From NCBI GenBank assembly GCA_964589625.1, contig CAZPSH010000007.1:65260-129259 (forward strand): 64,000 nucleotides of DNA. Direction: 5' to 3'. Under the pieces are notes generated by a model, which made no database searches, was not told where the DNA came from, and saw nothing but the letters and a program-made list of their open reading frames with translations. This document shows positions 48,675-57,785 of this stretch, one piece after another (positions within the stretch are counted from its first letter, which is position 1; each line of letters starts with the position of its first letter). Source of the stretch: JBFLVU01 sp964589625 (GTDB lineage Bacteria; Acidobacteriota; UBA4820; DSQY01). A program made the position numbers and the translations under genes.

Positions 48675-50936
48675 ATGACGACGCGCCGACACCAGCGACT
48701 CTGCTCCGCCACCCTTCTCGCCGCCGCCCTCGCCCATGGGCTCCACGCCAGGACGTCCCCCGACGCTCCGTCCGAATCCCCCATTTTGCAGGTCCGAAGG
48801 ACGGAGGGGGCCATTCGCGTGGACGGGGACCTCTCGGATCCTGGGTGGACGGACGCGGCGCAGATCACGGAGTTCTTCGAGACCAACCCCGGGGACAACG
48901 TTCCCCCCAAGGTGGGCACCACCGCGTGGATCACCTACGACGAAAAGAACTTCTACGTGGCGATCCGTTGCGACGATCCCGACCCCTCCTCCATCCGGGC
49001 CCCCTACGTAGACCGCGACAACGTGCACTCCGACCAGGACTTCGCCGGGATCATGCTGGACACTCGGGGGGACGGGCGTTCGGCGCTCGAACTCTTCGTG
49101 AACGCGCGAGGGATCCACGACGACGGCGTGATCAACGACGCCAACGGCAACGAGGACTTATCGCCCGATTACTTCTGGGATTCCGCGGGGCGCATCACCG
49201 AGTCCGGCTGGCAGGTGGAAATGGCCTTGCCCTTCGCGAGTCTGCGGTACACCGGCTCTTCCCCCACGTGGCGCCTTCTCGTCTACCGGAACCGCCCACG
49301 GGAGTTCCGCTACCAGATGTTCAGCCGCCCCCTCCCGAGGGACAGCAATTCCCTCCTGGCGCAGGCGGCTAGGGTCGAGGGCCTCCAGGGCCTGCCCACG
49401 GGGGCCCACTGGGTGGCCGCCCCCTACGTCTCGGGGCAAGGCGACTGGATGCCCGAAGGCGGACCGGGCGGACCGCTCTCCCGCCGCGAGACGGATTGGG
49501 ACGCGGGACTCGACTTAAAATGGATGCCCAACGCCGATCACGCCATGGACCTTACGGTGAACCCGGACTTTTCCCAGGTCGAATCGGACGCGGCGCAGAT
49601 TTCGGTGAACCAGCGCTTCGCTCTCTTTTATCCGGAAAAGCGACCCTTCTTCATGGAGGGCGTGGACCTCCTCGACACGCCCATCGACGCCGTGTACACG
49701 CGCACCGTAACGGACCCGAAGTGGGGCGTGCGTTCCACGGGGAAGATCGACGGGACGGAATACACGCTCCTCGTGGCCGAGGACCAGGGCGGAGGCAGTG
49801 TGATTCTCCCCGGGCCCCAGTACTCGACCCTCGCTCCGCAGGACTTCTCCTCCACGGCGGCCGTGGCCCGGGTCCGGAGGAGTCTCGGGAAATCCTTCGC
49901 CGGACTCCTCTTCGCGGGCCGGGAGAACGAGGACGGCAGCTACAACCGCCTTTTCGGCCCCGACCTTCAGTGGAGGCCCACGGACCGGGACACGCTGGCC
50001 CTCCAGGTCCTCTACTCCCGGACCCGCACACCCGACCGCCCGGACCTGGACGCCCTCTGGGACGGGCGGGACATGTCGGGTGCGGCGGGCCACTTCAAGT
50101 GGGCCCGCGAGGCCCGCAGTTACTACGGGGTGTTTCGCTACGAGGACGTGGGCAGTGGATTCCGCGCGGACAACGGCTTCGTCCCGCGGGTCGGGTACCG
50201 GAGCGCGAGAATCGACGCGGGGCCGATCTTCTACCCCAAGGAAGGGTTTTTCAACCAGATCGTCCCCGATTTCGTGGCGAGCGCTTACTGGGACCGCAAG
50301 GGAGACCTCTTGGAGCGCCACATTTGGCCCGGCCTGTTCGTCCAGGGCAAGCGGAGCCTCTACGGGTCCGTCTACCTCAACCGGGACGCCGTGCGCGTCG
50401 GCGACGTCCTCCTGCGCCGCTCCCTGGTGTACTTCGAGGGGAGCCTCTCCCCTTCCGCCTTCCTCGCCCGCCTCTCCTGCCACGGGACCGTGGGCGGCCA
50501 GTACGACTACGCCAACGTCCGCTCGGGAAGCGGGGCCGACCTCCACCTCTCCGCCACGATCCGCCCGAACGACCATCTCACCCTGCAATTCGACGGGGCC
50601 AGGCAGTGGGTGGACAGCGAGCGGGACGGCGTGAAGGGCCGGCTCTTCACGGCCCAGACGGTCCGCCTCAAGGGTGTGTTCATCCTGTCGTCCAAGGCGT
50701 TCCTGCGAGCCATCGTCCAATACGAGGACGTGCGGCAGGACCCCCGCCTCCACCCCTATCCCGTTGCGCGAAGGAACGGGGCCCTCTCCTCCTCGATCTT
50801 GTACGCCTATCGCGTCAACTGGCAGACGGTTCTCTACCTCGGCGCCGGGGATGACCAGGTGCTCGACCCCGCGGGCGCGCGCCTCAAGGCCGGACGGCAG
50901 GTATTCTTCAAAATCAGCTACGCCTTTCAGCGCTAG
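48675..50936 (+). CDS. DUF5916 outer-membrane protein with CBM9-like domain
   Basis: A 753-residue exported protein. A signal sequence (LCSATLLAAALAHGLHA) is followed by a CBM9-like beta-sandwich (about 40-235: AIRVDGDLSDPGWTDAAQIT, NFYVAIRCDDPDPSSIRAPY, WQVEMALPFASLRY). A long DUF5916 region follows with VNPDFSQVESDAAQISVNQR and FALFYPEKRPFFMEGVDLLD, the family's most conserved stretch. The C-terminal third has alternating amphipathic strands and ends in an aromatic-basic residue pattern (YAFQR), fitting an outer-membrane beta-barrel. These proteins are common in Bacteroidota, Acidobacteriota and Gemmatimonadota; substrate unknown. The short upstream gap contains low-complexity runs. Confidence 0.85.
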   Translation: MTTRRHQRLCSATLLAAALAHGLHARTSPDAPSESPILQVRRTEGAIRVDGDLSDPGWTDAAQITEFFETNPGDNVPPKVGTTAWITYDEKNFYVAIRCDDPDPSSIRAPYVDRDNVHSDQDFAGIMLDTRGDGRSALELFVNARGIHDDGVINDANGNEDLSPDYFWDSAGRITESGWQVEMALPFASLRYTGSSPTWRLLVYRNRPREFRYQMFSRPLPRDSNSLLAQAARVEGLQGLPTGAHWVAAPYVSGQGDWMPEGGPGGPLSRRETDWDAGLDLKWMPNADHAMDLTVNPDFSQVESDAAQISVNQRFALFYPEKRPFFMEGVDLLDTPIDAVYTRTVTDPKWGVRSTGKIDGTEYTLLVAEDQGGGSVILPGPQYSTLAPQDFSSTAAVARVRRSLGKSFAGLLFAGRENEDGSYNRLFGPDLQWRPTDRDTLALQVLYSRTRTPDRPDLDALWDGRDMSGAAGHFKWAREARSYYGVFRYEDVGSGFRADNGFVPRVGYRSARIDAGPIFYPKEGFFNQIVPDFVASAYWDRKGDLLERHIWPGLFVQGKRSLYGSVYLNRDAVRVGDVLLRRSLVYFEGSLSPSAFLARLSCHGTVGGQYDYANVRSGSGADLHLSATIRPNDHLTLQFDGARQWVDSERDGVKGRLFTAQTVRLKGVFILSSKAFLRAIVQYEDVRQDPRLHPYPVARRNGALSSSILYAYRVNWQTVLYLGAGDDQVLDPAGARLKAGRQVFFKISYAFQR

Positions 50937-51110
50937 TGGAGCGAACGCCGGTAACCCGGCGCGGAGCCGGGTGCGGGGATGCCGAAGGAGAAACACCTCC
51001 GGGCATGCAGGCTTCAATCCCCTCCAGCGTTCCGGATGGGCCGCAATTGTGCTAGAATCAAGTATCTCGACGCCGCCGGTGCGGCGCCCGGGGGGAGTCT
51101 CGGAGGTTCG

Positions 51111-52040
51111 ATGGTCCTGGCCTTTCTCCCATCCTGGCTGCTCGGCCCCTTGGTCTTCCTCCTCTTCGTGGGCAACACGGTCCTCTGGAGCCTTCCGCTC
51201 TATTTCCTGGCCGTGTGCAAAGTCCTCCTGCCCTTCCGCGGCTGGAGGAGGACCTGGACAAGGGCCATCACGGCCATCGCCGAGACCTGGACGACCTTCA
51301 ACAACTGGGGCCTCTCGCTGACCCAGAGGATCCACTGGGACGTCCGCGGAGTGGAGGGGCTCACCCGGAAGGGCTGGTACCTCGTCTCCTGCAACCACCG
51401 CTCCTGGGTGGACATCGTGGTCCTGCAGAGGATCTTCAACCGGCGCATTCCCTTCCCGAAGTTTTTCCTCAAGCGCAGCCTGGCCTGGGTCCCCCTCCTC
51501 GGCGGCGCTTGGTGGGCCCTGGATTATCCCTTCATGCGGCGGTATTCCAGATCCTATCTCGAGAGGTACCCGGAGAAGCGCGGAAAAGACCTGGAAACCA
51601 CCCGCAAGGCCTGCGAGCGGTTCGCTGGGGTGCCCGTGACCATCTTGAATTTCCTCGAAGGGACGCGTTTCACCAAGGCCAAACACGCCCTCCAGGAATC
51701 GCCCTACCGGAACCTGCTCCGGCCGAAGGCCGGAGGGCTCGCCTTCGTCCTGGCCGCCATGGGGGACCGGATGCGCCACCTTCTGGACGTGACCATCGTC
51801 TACCCCAAGGAGAGCCCCACGCTCTGGGACCTGCTCTCGGGAAAACTCCGTAAGATCGTCGTCCACGTGGAGCGCCTGGAGATCCCCGAGGAGTTCAGCC
51901 GCGGAGACTACATGGAGGACCCCGTCCTGAGGGAGCGCTTCCAGGTGTGGGTTCGCGAACTCTGGTCCCGCAAGGACGCCCTCATCGAGCGCCTGCGACA
52001 GGAGGCGGGGCTCCTTTCGGCGCCCCCTCAGCCGGCCTGA
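51111..52040 (+). CDS. Lysophospholipid acyltransferase family protein (PlsC-like)
   Basis: A 309-residue membrane-associated acyltransferase. An N-terminal hydrophobic segment (LLGPLVFLLFVGNTVLWSL) precedes the HX4D catalytic motif in VSCNHRSWVDIVVLQ. KFFLKRSLAWVPLLGGAWW and the ligand-binding NFLEGTRFTKAKH (family consensus FxEGTR) follow. The size and the KFFLKR-type block resemble YihG-like acyltransferases rather than minimal PlsC. It would acylate a lysophospholipid at the inner membrane. ATG 51111 has CGGAGG six bases upstream. Its 3' end overlaps the remnant serine-hydrolase frame on the other strand. Confidence 0.88.
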   Translation: MVLAFLPSWLLGPLVFLLFVGNTVLWSLPLYFLAVCKVLLPFRGWRRTWTRAITAIAETWTTFNNWGLSLTQRIHWDVRGVEGLTRKGWYLVSCNHRSWVDIVVLQRIFNRRIPFPKFFLKRSLAWVPLLGGAWWALDYPFMRRYSRSYLERYPEKRGKDLETTRKACERFAGVPVTILNFLEGTRFTKAKHALQESPYRNLLRPKAGGLAFVLAAMGDRMRHLLDVTIVYPKESPTLWDLLSGKLRKIVVHVERLEIPEEFSRGDYMEDPVLRERFQVWVRELWSRKDALIERLRQEAGLLSAPPQPA

Positions 52041-52404
52041 CCGGGTCCCCGAGACCCTCCCCCGCCTCTCGGAGCCAGCTCAAGACCCAGCGGGTGAATT
52101 CGGGACCGAGGAGTTTGCCCTTCTTGAGCGCGCCGGCGAATTTGAGCAGGTCGGGCGCGGTGGAGTAGCCTCCGCCCGCGGAACTCCCTCGGGCGGGCCG
52201 CGAGTAGACGTTGGACCTGGGGGGCTCTCCGGCGTGTTCGGATCCCCCCCATTCGCGGGTGTAGCCCTCCGCCAAGTTGGAGACGGGGACGTCGGCTTCG
52301 TAGGAGTCCGTATCGGTCATTCCGGCCGGCCCGAAGACGTTCTCTCGAACGTAGTCGTAGTAGCTCCTGCCCGAGACCCTTTCGACGATGAGGCCCAGAA
52401 CCAC
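51982..52404 (-). pseudogene. C-terminal remnant of a beta-lactamase-family serine hydrolase
   Basis: The translation VVLGLIVERVSGRSYYDYVR, then ENVFGPAGMTDTDSYE and SSAGGGYSTAPDLLKFAGAL, is unmistakably the second half of a class-C beta-lactamase-like/penicillin-binding serine hydrolase. The SxxK and YxN motifs of the first half are missing. Upstream (from about 52405) the sequence switches to unrelated DNA just after SDWK. The last 58 bp overlap the acyltransferase 3' end. It is a deletion remnant and should have no enzyme activity. Confidence 0.78.
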
Positions 52405-52461
52405 CTTCCAGTCAGAGGGATGCGGCGCAGGACGAAACCGTCGCGCGTCCGCGGCGCCCGA

Positions 52462-52956
52462 TCAACGCTCCAGGACGTCCACGAGGACCACGTCGGCGAA
52501 GAGCCACTCCCCTTCCGCCCTCCTCAGGACGCACCGGATCTCGTGGACCTCCGCCAGGGAGTCTCCGCCCTCCGAGGTGCCCTCCAGGCGGACGGTCGCC
52601 TCCGCCACCGCCTCGCCCTCCGGCCCGAAGGCGACCCGGACGTCGTAAAAGCGGAGAGAGGAGGAGAGGGCCCGCTCCCTGGCCGCGAACGCGTACCGCA
52701 TCACGTCGTCCCGGGAGACCGTGCCCGACAACCGGTAGGCCTCGGCTTCCAATCGGCATTCCTGCGCGAAGAACCGGGAGATCTTCCGGGCGGCGGCGGC
52801 GGTGACGACGGCGCCCTCGGGGCCGTCCTTCTCCGCGGCTCGCGACAGGGCCTTGAAGGCGCGTTTGACCTGCCTCGTGCGGGTGGGAAAGGCGTACCAG
52901 AGACCCCACGCCACCGCGAGGACCGCGCACGCCGCGGCCAGCCTCCGCGCCGTCAC
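52462..52956 (-). CDS. Membrane-anchored protein, unknown function
   Basis: A 164-residue protein with an N-terminal membrane anchor (AAACAVLAVAWGLWYAFP). A periplasmic domain follows whose helix-then-strand pattern (ISRFFAQECRLEAEAYRLSG, LRFYDVRVAFGPEGEAVAEA, WLFADVVLVDVLER) resembles NTF2-like/SnoaL folds. GTG 52956 overlaps the lepB stop, so it is coupled to signal peptidase. No family is recognised. Confidence 0.65.
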   Translation of the reverse strand: MTARRLAAACAVLAVAWGLWYAFPTRTRQVKRAFKALSRAAEKDGPEGAVVTAAAARKISRFFAQECRLEAEAYRLSGTVSRDDVMRYAFAARERALSSSLRFYDVRVAFGPEGEAVAEATVRLEGTSEGGDSLAEVHEIRCVLRRAEGEWLFADVVLVDVLER

Positions 52957-53462
52957 CACAGCGGCCTCCCGACCACGCGATGCACGGAGACCTGGCCGAA
53001 ATCGTGCTGTTCCAGTGGCATGCTCCGGTTGTCGCCCACCACGTACACCTTGCCCGCCTCCACGCGCCGGGGCGGCAGTTCCCAGTCGCACGGTCCCTTC
53101 ACGTAGGGCTCCTCCTGGGCGATGCCGTCTACGATGAGCGTTCCGCCGCGAAAGGACACCTCCTGCCCTCCCAGGGCCACGACGCGCTTGAGAAGAAGCA
53201 CCCGCTCCCCCGCGAGCCGGACGGCGACCACGTCGCCGCGCTCCGGCTCGGAGAAGAGGTAGCTGGACTTCACGAGGAAATGGAAGGTGCCGTCCCGGTA
53301 GGACGGATCCATGCTCTCCCCGCGGACGACGAAGGGACGCAGGACGAACCCGAAGAAAAGAGCCGAGAAGAAGGCCACCGCCGCGGCGCGGATGAGGAAG
53401 GCCGCGTTTATCGGGGGAAACAGGAAGGCGCGGAGACGCGGGTGCCCCTCGAGGATCCTCAT
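52953..53462 (-). CDS. lepB: Signal peptidase I
   Basis: A 169-residue membrane serine protease that cleaves signal peptides of exported proteins. A single TM segment (AAAVAFFSALFFGFVLRPF) precedes the catalytic Ser50 in VRGESMDPSYRDG. The general-base Lys92 is in LLLKRVVALGGQ, and VYVVGDNRSMPLEQHDFG is the conserved GDNRxxSxDSR box in diverged form. The protein is short for the family but complete. An in-frame start further out (53480) is possible but has no ribosome site either. The downstream gene overlaps its stop. Confidence 0.9.
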   Translation of the reverse strand: MRILEGHPRLRAFLFPPINAAFLIRAAAVAFFSALFFGFVLRPFVVRGESMDPSYRDGTFHFLVKSSYLFSEPERGDVVAVRLAGERVLLLKRVVALGGQEVSFRGGTLIVDGIAQEEPYVKGPCDWELPPRRVEAGKVYVVGDNRSMPLEQHDFGQVSVHRVVGRPLW

Positions 53463-53593
53463 GGCGCGAGGATAGCCCAAGTGGGTGCCGGGAAGAAGGA
53501 GGGGGGCGGCGGCGGCGTGACGAGGTTCGGGGGGTAAGGAAGACGGGAGGCCCTCGCCGAAAAGGCCGGGGGCCGAACCCGATGCGATTTTCT

Positions 53594-53956
53594 GGAGGGG
53601 ACCTGTAAGCCGGATCCTGTCCCCCCGGTTTCCCGGAGGGGGCAGCCATTCCTCTGGGACCGCCGTCGCCGACGGCCTCTAGCGGCCTACCCGGAGGCCT
53701 CGGCCGGGCCAGCCTCGGACGCCTCCCTATTTGGCCTTGCTCCGCGAGGGGTTTACCGTGCCGTCCCTGTTACCAGGTCCGCGGTGGGCTCTTACCCCGC
53801 CGTTTCACCCTTACCCGCACCGCCCGTGGGCGGCCGCTGGCGGTTTATTTTCTGTGGCACTTTCCGTCGGGTCACCCCGCCCTGCCGTTAGCAGGCTCGC
53901 TGCCCTGTGGAGTCCGGACTTTCCTCCGCACCCGCGGCGGCTGCCCGGTCCCCTCC
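53594..53956 (-). ncRNA. rnpB: RNase P RNA (class A)
   Basis: The minus strand begins GGAGGGGACCGGGCAGCC and has GAGGAAAGTCCGGACTCC (P4/J3-4 region), CAGGGCGGGGTGACCC, ACAGAAAATAAACCGCC, and the 3' closing GGATCCGGCTTACAGG...CCCCTCC, which pairs with the 5' end. These are the universally conserved elements of bacterial type-A RNase P RNA, the catalytic subunit that matures tRNA 5' ends. About 363 nt, a normal length. A matching promoter sits 8 bp upstream. Confidence 0.95.
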
Positions 53957-53963
53957 AAGCCCA

Positions 53964-53992
53964 AAGGTATGCCATGCAAGCCCCGGCGTCAA
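53964..53992 (-). promoter_or_regulatory. Promoter of rnpB
   Basis: On the minus strand TTGACG (53992-53987), 17-bp spacer, TACCTT (53969-53964), with the RNA's first base about 7 nt downstream. Confidence 0.75.
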
Positions 53993-54090
53993 CAGGGGTT
54001 GCCGGCCTTGACAGGGGGAAAAGCATGATGGTAAGTTCGCTCATGTGGCAGGGGGCCTCAGGGGGGATCCTTTCTCTCCAGGCAGGTGGA

Positions 54091-54996
54091 ATGAAGCGGA
54101 AGAGAAGGCGTTACCATGTCGTCGTGCTCCGTGAGGACGGGAAGCCCGTCCATAACCGCGTCCTGGAGTGGATCCAGGTAAAACGGCACCTCACGGTGTT
54201 GGGCGGCATCGTAGGCACCCTTCTCCTAGGGACCCTGGCCTTCCTGATTCTGGCGGCCTGGCAGGGAAGCCTCGTCAAAAAGAACCTGGACCTCTCCTCC
54301 AGGGAACACCAGATGCGGACGGCTTTTTCGAACTTGAGCCGGGTCCTCGACGAAACGCGGGACCGGCTTAACCGCAGCGAGCACCAGCTCTCCCTGATGG
54401 AGGAACTGGCCCGGCAGCAAAACCTTCGGCTTCCCGCCGAATCCGGCGTAGGGGGGCCTTCGCCCTCCGCCCAGTCCACCCCAAAGTCCACCGACGTGGG
54501 CGAACTCGCCGAGCAGATCCACGCCCTGAAGGGCGATGTGGACGAGATGTGCGAGGAGACCCAGCGGCTCTCGGCGGCGCTGGAGCCCCATCTTCAGACC
54601 CTTGCGCGCACCCCATCGGTTTGGCCCACCAAGGGCTTCATCATCTCCTCCTTCGGAGCGCGGCAGGACCCCTTTGACGGGATGCCCGAATACCACGAAG
54701 GCATCGACATCGCGGCGCCCTACGGCAGCGCCGTTTCTGCGACGGCCGAGGGGGTGGTGGTCTTCGCGGGCTACAAACGCGGCTACGGGAATACCGTAGA
54801 GATCAGCCACGGAAACGGAATGCTCACCCGGTACGCCCATCTCTCCAAGATTCTGGTAAAACCGGGCCAGACCTTGAGGCGCTGGCAACGAATCGGCCAC
54901 GTGGGCTCCACCGGACGCAGCACCGGCCCCCATCTCCACTACGAAGTCCGTAAGAACGACCGTGCCCTCAATCCCAAGCGGTATCTCTTGTTCTGA
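54091..54996 (+). CDS. M23-family peptidoglycan endopeptidase with coiled coil
   Basis: A 301-residue envelope protein. A basic N-terminus is followed by one TM helix (TVLGGIVGTLLLGTLAFLIL, about 33-52), then a coiled coil (about 60-110) with a second helical segment near 135-165. The C-terminal LytM/M23 domain (about 195-300) has the zinc ligands HEGIDIAAPYGS and HLHYEVRKND. It also has GSAVSATAEGVVVFAGYK and GYGNTVEISHGNGMLTRYAH, the usual order for active M23 enzymes. Both the HxxxD and HxH zinc motifs are intact, so it can cleave or remodel peptidoglycan. ATG 54091 has AGGTGG upstream; secA follows 71 bp later. Confidence 0.9.
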   Translation: MKRKRRRYHVVVLREDGKPVHNRVLEWIQVKRHLTVLGGIVGTLLLGTLAFLILAAWQGSLVKKNLDLSSREHQMRTAFSNLSRVLDETRDRLNRSEHQLSLMEELARQQNLRLPAESGVGGPSPSAQSTPKSTDVGELAEQIHALKGDVDEMCEETQRLSAALEPHLQTLARTPSVWPTKGFIISSFGARQDPFDGMPEYHEGIDIAAPYGSAVSATAEGVVVFAGYKRGYGNTVEISHGNGMLTRYAHLSKILVKPGQTLRRWQRIGHVGSTGRSTGPHLHYEVRKNDRALNPKRYLLF

Positions 54997-55067
54997 TTCG
55001 AACACCGCCGGCCCCATTCCGGCCGACGCCCCCCCTCGCCCCGCTCCTCTGACCGGGAGACCTTCCC

Positions 55068-57731
55068 ATGTTTCTGGATTCGGCGCTCGCCAAAATTTTC
55101 GGGACCAAGCACGAACGTGACATCAAGGCCATACAGCCCGCCGTCTTTGCCGTAAACGAGTGGGAGCCGCGCCTTGTGCGGCTCAGCGACGAAGCCCTCC
55201 GGGGAAAGACCGCCGAGTTTAAGGGGCGCATCCAGGAGCTTCTGGCCGAAGGACTCTCCCAGCAAGAGGCCCTGGACCAAATCCTTCCGGAGGCCTTCGC
55301 CGTCGCGCGCGAGGGCGCCAAGCGGGCCTTGGGGATGCGTCCCTTCGACGTCCAGGTCATCGGAGGCGTGGTCCTCCACCAGGGCAAGATCTCCGAGATG
55401 AAGACCGGCGAGGGAAAGACCCTCGTGGCCGTTCTTCCCGTTTACCTCAACGCCCTCACGGGACGCGGGGTCCACGTGGTCACCGTAAACGACTACCTGG
55501 CCCGGCGCGACGCGGACTGGATGGGACAAGTCTACCGTTTTCTGGGCCTCACGGTGGGATGCATCCAGCAGGAAATGGGGAACGCGGAACGCCAGGTGGC
55601 CTACGGGTGCGACATCACCTACGGCCAGAACAACGAATTCGGCTTCGACTACCTCCGCGACAACATGAAGTACCGCATCGAGGACATGGTCCAGCGAGGT
55701 CACCACTTCGCCCTGGTGGACGAGGTGGATTCCATCCTCGTGGACGAGGCCCGGACGCCGCTCATCATCTCGGGTCCCTCGGACGAACGGACCGACAAGT
55801 ACTACGCGGCGAACAGCGTCATTCCCCTCCTTCAGAAGGAGCGGGACTACACGGTGGACGAGAAGCAGCGCACCGCCGTCTTCACCGAGGAGGGCGTGGC
55901 GCGCTGCGAGAAGACCCTGAACCTCCAGAACCTCTACGACCCCTCCAACATGGAGATTCTCCACTGCCTCAACCAGGCCCTTGTGGCCCACAAGCTCTAC
56001 CACCGGGACGTGGAGTACATGGTCAAGGACGGAGAGGTCCTGATCGTGGACGAATTCACGGGCCGCGTCATGCCGGGCCGGAGGTGGAGCGACGGCCTCC
56101 ACCAGGCCATCGAGTCCAAGGAGGGGGTGAAGATCCAGCAGGAGAACCAAACGCTGGCCACCATCACCTTCCAAAATTACTTCCGGCTCTACGAGAAGCT
56201 GGCCGGCATGACCGGTACGGCGGACACGGAGGCCGCGGAGTTCGACAAGATCTACAAGCTCGACGTCGTGGTCGTCCCGCCCAACAAGCCCATGGTCCGC
56301 CAGGACCACGCCGACCTCGTGTACCGGACCGAGCCGGAGAAGTGGGAGGCGGCCGCCGACGAGATCCAGGAACTGCACGAAAAGGGCCAGCCGGTGCTCG
56401 TGGGCACCATCTCCATCGAGAAGAGCGAGAGGATGAGCGCCCTGCTCAAAAGGCGCGGCATTCCCCACGTGGTGCTCAACGCCAAGTACCACGAGAAGGA
56501 GGCCGAGATCGTGGCCCAGGCGGGCCGGAAGGGATCCGTCACCATCGCCACCAACATGGCCGGACGGGGCACGGACATTCTCCTGGGCGGCAACCCCGAG
56601 GGGCTGGCCCGGACGAAGGCCGACCCTGAACTCCATCCGGAAGAGTTCACGCGCCAGGTGGCCCAGTTCCGGGACATCTGCGCCCGGGAGCACGAGGAGG
56701 TCGTGTCCCTCGGGGGCCTCCACATCCTGGGCACGGAGCGCCACGAGTCCCGGCGCATCGACAACCAGTTGAGGGGCCGCTCGGGCCGGCAGGGCGATCC
56801 GGGGTCCTCACGCTTCTACCTCTCCCTCGAGGACGACCTCATGCGCCTCTTCGGTGGCGACCGGCTCAAGGGCATGATGGGCCGACTCGGCATGGAGGAG
56901 GGCGTGCCCATCGAGCACCCGTGGGTCACGAAGTCCATCGAGCGCGCGCAGACGTCCGTGGAGGCGCGGAACTTCGACATCCGCAAGCACCTCCTCGAGT
57001 ACGACGACGTCATGAACAAGCAGCGCACTTCGGTCTACGGCCTTCGGAAGAGGGTTCTCGCCAAGGAGGGCCTTCGGGACTACCTCTTCGAGACAGCGGG
57101 CATGCTCCTCGACTGGATCCTCGACCAGTACGTCTCCGAGGAGAGCGGCGGCGCTGACTGGGACGTGGAGGGCCTGAAGACCCAGGTCAGGCACTATTTC
57201 GGCCTCGACCTCACCGCCGCGGGGATCGACCCGAACGAGGTCCCCCGGGCCGAATTGCGCGAGAGGATCGAGCGGGCCTACTCCGCGAAGTACGAGGAGA
57301 AGGAGCGGAGGCTACCCCCAGAGATGATGCGAGAGTACGAGCGCCTCGTGATGCTCCAGGTCATCGACAACCAGTGGAAGGACCACCTCCTCTCCATGGA
57401 CCACCTCAAGGAGGGCATCGGCCTCCGCGCATACGGACAGCGCGATCCCCTCGTCGAATACAAGCGAGAGGGCTTTGAGCTGTTCTCCGCGATGATGGAC
57501 CGCGCGGAGGAGGAGATCGTCCGGTACCTCTTCCTCCTGGAACCCGTCCTCCACCAGGAGGAAAAAAAGGTCGCCCGCCGGGAGCAGGCCTACTCCTACT
57601 CGGCACCGGAGAAGGAAGCGAAGCCCGCCGCGAAGCCCGCCGTTCGCAAGAGCGAGAAGGTGGGGCGCAACGACCCCTGCCCTTGCGGATCGGGGAAGAA
57701 GTACAAGAAATGCTGCGGGGCGGGCACTTGA
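55068..57731 (+). CDS. secA: Preprotein translocase ATPase SecA
   Basis: An 887-residue motor ATPase that drives proteins through SecYEG. Nucleotide-binding fold 1 has MKTGEGKTLVAVLPVYL (Walker A), YGQNNEFGFDYLRDNM and LVDEVDSILVDEARTPLIIS. The preprotein cross-linking domain follows, then NBF2 (TNMAGRGTDILLGGNPE, GLHILGTERHESRRID, RSGRQGDPGSSRFYLSLEDD). The helical scaffold is complete, and the C-terminus ends in RNDPCPCGSGKKYKKCCG, the zinc finger that binds SecB and lipids. Length and order are standard. The ATG follows GGGAGACCTTCCC. It is downstream of the M23 peptidase; no secretion monitor is recognised upstream. Confidence 0.98.
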   Translation: MFLDSALAKIFGTKHERDIKAIQPAVFAVNEWEPRLVRLSDEALRGKTAEFKGRIQELLAEGLSQQEALDQILPEAFAVAREGAKRALGMRPFDVQVIGGVVLHQGKISEMKTGEGKTLVAVLPVYLNALTGRGVHVVTVNDYLARRDADWMGQVYRFLGLTVGCIQQEMGNAERQVAYGCDITYGQNNEFGFDYLRDNMKYRIEDMVQRGHHFALVDEVDSILVDEARTPLIISGPSDERTDKYYAANSVIPLLQKERDYTVDEKQRTAVFTEEGVARCEKTLNLQNLYDPSNMEILHCLNQALVAHKLYHRDVEYMVKDGEVLIVDEFTGRVMPGRRWSDGLHQAIESKEGVKIQQENQTLATITFQNYFRLYEKLAGMTGTADTEAAEFDKIYKLDVVVVPPNKPMVRQDHADLVYRTEPEKWEAAADEIQELHEKGQPVLVGTISIEKSERMSALLKRRGIPHVVLNAKYHEKEAEIVAQAGRKGSVTIATNMAGRGTDILLGGNPEGLARTKADPELHPEEFTRQVAQFRDICAREHEEVVSLGGLHILGTERHESRRIDNQLRGRSGRQGDPGSSRFYLSLEDDLMRLFGGDRLKGMMGRLGMEEGVPIEHPWVTKSIERAQTSVEARNFDIRKHLLEYDDVMNKQRTSVYGLRKRVLAKEGLRDYLFETAGMLLDWILDQYVSEESGGADWDVEGLKTQVRHYFGLDLTAAGIDPNEVPRAELRERIERAYSAKYEEKERRLPPEMMREYERLVMLQVIDNQWKDHLLSMDHLKEGIGLRAYGQRDPLVEYKREGFELFSAMMDRAEEEIVRYLFLLEPVLHQEEKKVARREQAYSYSAPEKEAKPAAKPAVRKSEKVGRNDPCPCGSGKKYKKCCGAGT

Positions 57732-57785
57732 CGCCTCCCTTCTCCGCTGGTAGGCTCACCCTGCCCTGACTGCGGAGAAGCGCCC

